From JAZKFT01 sp040386335 (GTDB lineage: Bacteria > Bacteroidota > Bacteroidia > Chitinophagales > Chitinophagaceae): 64,000 nucleotides of DNA. This document shows, one piece after another, positions 61,459 to 64,000 of the stretch. A program made the translations under genes and the position numbers. The first letter of the stretch is position 1, and each line of letters begins with the position of its first letter. The stretch covers positions 1 to 64,000 of the forward strand of contig JAZKFT010000015.1 in NCBI GenBank assembly GCA_040386335.1. The letters run 5' to 3'. Under the pieces are notes generated by a model. That model ran no database searches and was not told the origin of the DNA. It saw only the letters and a program-made list of their open reading frames with translations.

Positions 61459-62989
61459 ATAGCTTAACAAGATCTCCTTTTAAAAATTTCATCCAGTCTT
61501 CCAGCATCTTACCTTTCAAAACCCGGGGAAATTTGTGCTGCCCGCCGATCTTTCCCTTACAGTGCATAAAGTCCATAAACTGCTGTTCGCTAAGTACTTC
61601 CAGCCTCACTTCTTTTAATGCATGGCGTCGTTCCACTGCATAATCGTCATTCAGTTCGTTTAGTTTATTGTCTATAAACTTCCCCAGTTCCAGGCTATTC
61701 ACTTTATCGTTTGTGGCTACATACCAATCGTGGGCAAAAAAGTTACCATGTGGCACACCGGCAACTGTAAACTCGGGGATGGAAATATTAAAATACTGTT
61801 GCGCCATTTCTATGGCCCTGTTCATATTGTCTACGCTCAGGTGTTCACCCACAAGGCTCAGGAAAGACTTGGTTCGGCCGGTAATGATGATCTGGCAATG
61901 TTCCTTATCGGTAAATTTTACAGTATCACCAATCAGGTAGCGCCAGGCGCCTGCCGATGTGCTGATAAGAATGGCATAGTCGGTTCCTTCCTCCACCTCA
62001 TGGATCATCAGCGCTTCTGCATTCGGTTTGATATTGCCATCAGCATCAAAATTGGTTTCGTTAAACGCCACAAACTCATGGAAGATATGGTCGTTCGTTA
62101 CCAGCCGCATAGAGCCGGAACCCTGCCTGTCCTGGTAGGCTAAAAAGCCTTCGCTGGCCAGGTAGGTGTTAATATATGTGAGGGGTTTGGCCAGGTATTT
62201 TTCAAACCCTTTTTTGTAGGGTTCAAAAGCCACACCTCCGTGCACAAAAAAAGAAAGGTTGGGCCATATATCGTGTATCGTTTCCAGGTTGTAGCGCTCT
62301 ATGATCATCTCCATACAAAGCTGCGCCCAGGCCGGTACGCCTAATAGAAAGCTGATGTCCCATTGAGGGGCTTTTTCCACAATTTCCTCGAGCTTTTTTT
62401 GCCAGTCTTTTTGGCGGGCAATTTTTTTCCCGGGCTTATAAAATGGCTGAAACCAGAAAGGTTGTTTCTTGGCAGTAATACCGCTGAGATCACCGGAATA
62501 GTAGCCGGGGCCTTTTTGTAATTGTGTACTTCCGCCAAGTGTGAGCCATCCCTTGGGTATATTTTGAATTGGGATATTGTGGTAATTGCGAAGGCTCAAA
62601 AGCATTCTTACCATCACGGTTTTGTTGCCTTTTATCAGGTCGTTGGTTATTGGTATATACTTGCTGGCCGCTTCGCTGGTACCGCTGCTAAGTGCAAAAT
62701 ATTTGATCTTTCCGGGCCAGCAAACATCCGGAATCCCTTCGAGTGTTTTATGCCACCATGCGGAGTAAATGCTGCTATAATCAAATATCGGAACGAGTTG
62801 CTGAAAGCTTTTTCCCACATGCTTGTTAAGTAATGCCTCATCAAAACGATACCGCTGGCCAAATTCTGTAAACCTTGCCTTTCGTAATAATTTCTTCAAC
62901 ACTTTTAGCTGCTGGCTCCTGGGAGATGACACCGGCAGGTTGAGTGCTTTCGAAATCTGGTTGGGCAATTTAAAATCGAACAAGGCCAT
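61457..62989 (-). CDS. GH3 auxin-responsive-promoter-family protein
   Basis: A 510-residue adenylate-forming-like enzyme of the GH3 family, known in plants for joining amino acids to auxin and jasmonate; bacterial roles are unclear. Motifs include YFALSSGTSEAASKYIP (ATP-binding loop), YINTYLASEGFLAYQD, WRYLIGDTVKFTD and IITGRTKSFLSLVGEHLS. Length is close to that of plant members. It is not next to amino-acid or hormone genes. Confidence 0.93.
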   Translation of the reverse strand: MALFDFKLPNQISKALNLPVSSPRSQQLKVLKKLLRKARFTEFGQRYRFDEALLNKHVGKSFQQLVPIFDYSSIYSAWWHKTLEGIPDVCWPGKIKYFALSSGTSEAASKYIPITNDLIKGNKTVMVRMLLSLRNYHNIPIQNIPKGWLTLGGSTQLQKGPGYYSGDLSGITAKKQPFWFQPFYKPGKKIARQKDWQKKLEEIVEKAPQWDISFLLGVPAWAQLCMEMIIERYNLETIHDIWPNLSFFVHGGVAFEPYKKGFEKYLAKPLTYINTYLASEGFLAYQDRQGSGSMRLVTNDHIFHEFVAFNETNFDADGNIKPNAEALMIHEVEEGTDYAILISTSAGAWRYLIGDTVKFTDKEHCQIIITGRTKSFLSLVGEHLSVDNMNRAIEMAQQYFNISIPEFTVAGVPHGNFFAHDWYVATNDKVNSLELGKFIDNKLNELNDDYAVERRHALKEVRLEVLSEQQFMDFMHCKGKIGGQHKFPRVLKGKMLEDWMKFLKGDLVKL

Positions 62990-63091
62990 AGGCTAGCAAC
63001 TAAGGTGTTTTTTATTGTGATTGCTAAAATAGGCAATGCTATGCAACCGTTTGCAGTTAGATGATAGGTGGTTTGCGGAAGTTTGCATGAA

Positions 63092-63121
63092 AGTTGGCAG
63101 TTTTACTGTTGGCAGTTGGCA
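63092..63121. repeat. GTTGGCAG stutter
   Basis: The word AGTTGGCAG repeats three times with slight changes between 63092 and 63121. Intergenic between the GH3 and VOC genes. Confidence 0.5.
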
Positions 63122-63144
63122 ATATTTTGTAAGATATGCCGGTT

Positions 63145-63534
63145 TTAAGAGGGTTCCTGTCCCGGCTCCCACAGTTCTATTTTATTGCCTTCGGGATCCA
63201 GGCACCAGCCAAAGTTGCCATAATCCGCGGATTCTGTTTTGTCGATCACTTCCACTCCGTTGGCCTTAAGTTGGGCCAGCATGGCATCCAGGTTTTTTAC
63301 CCTGAAATTGATCATAAATGGTTTTTCAGATGGAGCGAAGTAACTGCTGTCTGACTTAAAAAACGAAAAGACCGTATGGCCCGGAACGTCAGGATTATTT
63401 TGATTCACCCATACAAAATCAAGGTATGAATTATCACCAAAATGAGTACCCAGGTTGTCATCATACCACTTACATAAGGCCTTATGATCTTTTGCTTTAA
63501 AGAACACGCCACCGAGGCCGGTTACTTTTTCCAT
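63145..63534 (-). CDS. VOC (glyoxalase/bleomycin-resistance) family protein
   Basis: A 129-residue VOC-fold protein: GLGGVFFKAKDHKALCKWYDDNLG near the N-terminus and YGNFGWCLDPEGNKIELWEPG at the C-terminus, the Glu being a usual metal ligand. Such single-domain members include glyoxalase-like enzymes; the substrate cannot be told. Confidence 0.92.
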   Translation of the reverse strand: MEKVTGLGGVFFKAKDHKALCKWYDDNLGTHFGDNSYLDFVWVNQNNPDVPGHTVFSFFKSDSSYFAPSEKPFMINFRVKNLDAMLAQLKANGVEVIDKTESADYGNFGWCLDPEGNKIELWEPGQEPS

Positions 63535-63646
63535 GATTATTTTTTTGAAGATGATAAACGATTGGATGCAGGTAACAAGATGGCGTTTTTTATTTAAAAA
63601 TGAAAGCCCGGTTAACGTGTTTTTGTGCCGGTAAACCGCTAAGCTT

Positions 63647-64000
63647 TTATTTGATTCCCTTCAGGTAAACGCCGTATCCACTCTTGTGCAGAGCTTCTGC
63701 CAGCTTCATTAATTGGGCATGGTCTATAAAACCCATTCGGTAAGCCACTTCTTCTATACAGCCAATTTTAAGCCCCTGGCGTTTTTCAATGACACGTACA
63801 AATTCGGAGGCATCGTGCAAGCTGTCGAAAGTGCCGGTATCCAGCCAGGCAGTACCGCGATTGATAACCCCGACCTGTAATTTGCCGCGTTTCAGGTACT
63901 GGTTGTTTACTTCGGTAATTTCATATTCGCCCCTTTTAGAAGGTGCAATGTTGGCAGCTATTTCCAACACATCGTTATCATAAAAATAGAGACCTGGTAC
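63647..64000 (-). CDS. rmlA: glucose-1-phosphate thymidylyltransferase RmlA (C-terminal part, partial)
   Basis: The reading frame enters from the right edge (GTA at 63998-64000) and ends at 63647. The 117 visible residues read GLYFYDNDVLEIAANIAPSKRGEYEITEVN, then RGTAWLDTGTFDSLHDASEFV, and IGCIEEVAYRMGFI, all typical of RmlA/RfbA, which makes dTDP-glucose for sugar synthesis. The N-terminal catalytic half lies outside the window. Other rml genes may lie to the right. Confidence 0.93.
   Translation of the reverse strand, partial: VPGLYFYDNDVLEIAANIAPSKRGEYEITEVNNQYLKRGKLQVGVINRGTAWLDTGTFDSLHDASEFVRVIEKRQGLKIGCIEEVAYRMGFIDHAQLMKLAEALHKSGYGVYLKGIK

Noticed and set aside
1..64000. tRNA and rRNA genes
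   Set aside because: I looked for T-loop-like GGTTCGAATC patterns and rRNA conserved blocks and saw none.

Overview
The window reads as chromosomal DNA of a Bacteroidota bacterium, most likely of the Chitinophagaceae type (an inference from gene content, not a database match). Supporting signs are proteins with type IX secretion (T9SS) C-terminal domains at 13605-16868 and 54121-56133, an LpxC-FabZ fusion, a DUF2480 protein, beta-propeller and LytTR two-component systems, tail-fibre-like VGIGT-repeat proteins, and -7 promoter elements of the form TAnnTTTG. No rRNA, tRNA, CRISPR array or insertion sequence was seen.

Layout. 1-2270: a tyrosine recombinase followed by about 860 bp of non-coding DNA rich in short inverted repeats. 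2272-13442: housekeeping genes (nadA, a SurA/PpiD-type foldase, DUF2480, corA, chrA, nadD, feoA, ybeY, a CAP-domain protein, mnmG). This part holds two parS-like sites close to mnmG and a DnaA-box-like cluster between nadA and the foldase gene, so it may lie near the replication origin. 13605-24225: a secreted EEP nuclease, recR, an Ig-like lipoprotein and a 1580-residue secreted repeat protein. 24402-30064: small hypothetical genes, a PaaE-type reductase with its TetR regulator, and a PfkB kinase. 30143-38680: a LytTR regulator, a propeller histidine kinase and two large exported proteins, all on the minus strand.

38842-45780: mutL, a Uma2 nuclease, dacB, lpxC/fabZ and an exported msrB. 45804-49442: an SRPBCC protein, then a two-gene signalling unit in which a histidine kinase with an N-terminal cyclic-nucleotide-like sensor sits next to a response regulator fused to a glutaredoxin-like segment and a thioredoxin-reductase-like flavoprotein. 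49652-53297: a duplicated PAP2 phosphatase, a small membrane protein and a compact LytS/LytTR pair. 53407-64000: an OmpA-like periplasmic protein, a T9SS type B protein, recA, lptB, metF, a LysE exporter, a GH3 protein, a VOC protein and the start-truncated end of rmlA.

The genes do not form one pathway. Envelope biogenesis (foldase, LpxC/FabZ, LptB, DacB), DNA maintenance (RecR, MutL, RecA, MnmG) and cell-surface secretion are the main themes. The most unusual items are the redox two-component unit, the parS site lying over a start codon, the shared CTAAC-N4-GTTAG palindromes, the repeat inserted in frame in mutL, and several families of intergenic stutter repeats.
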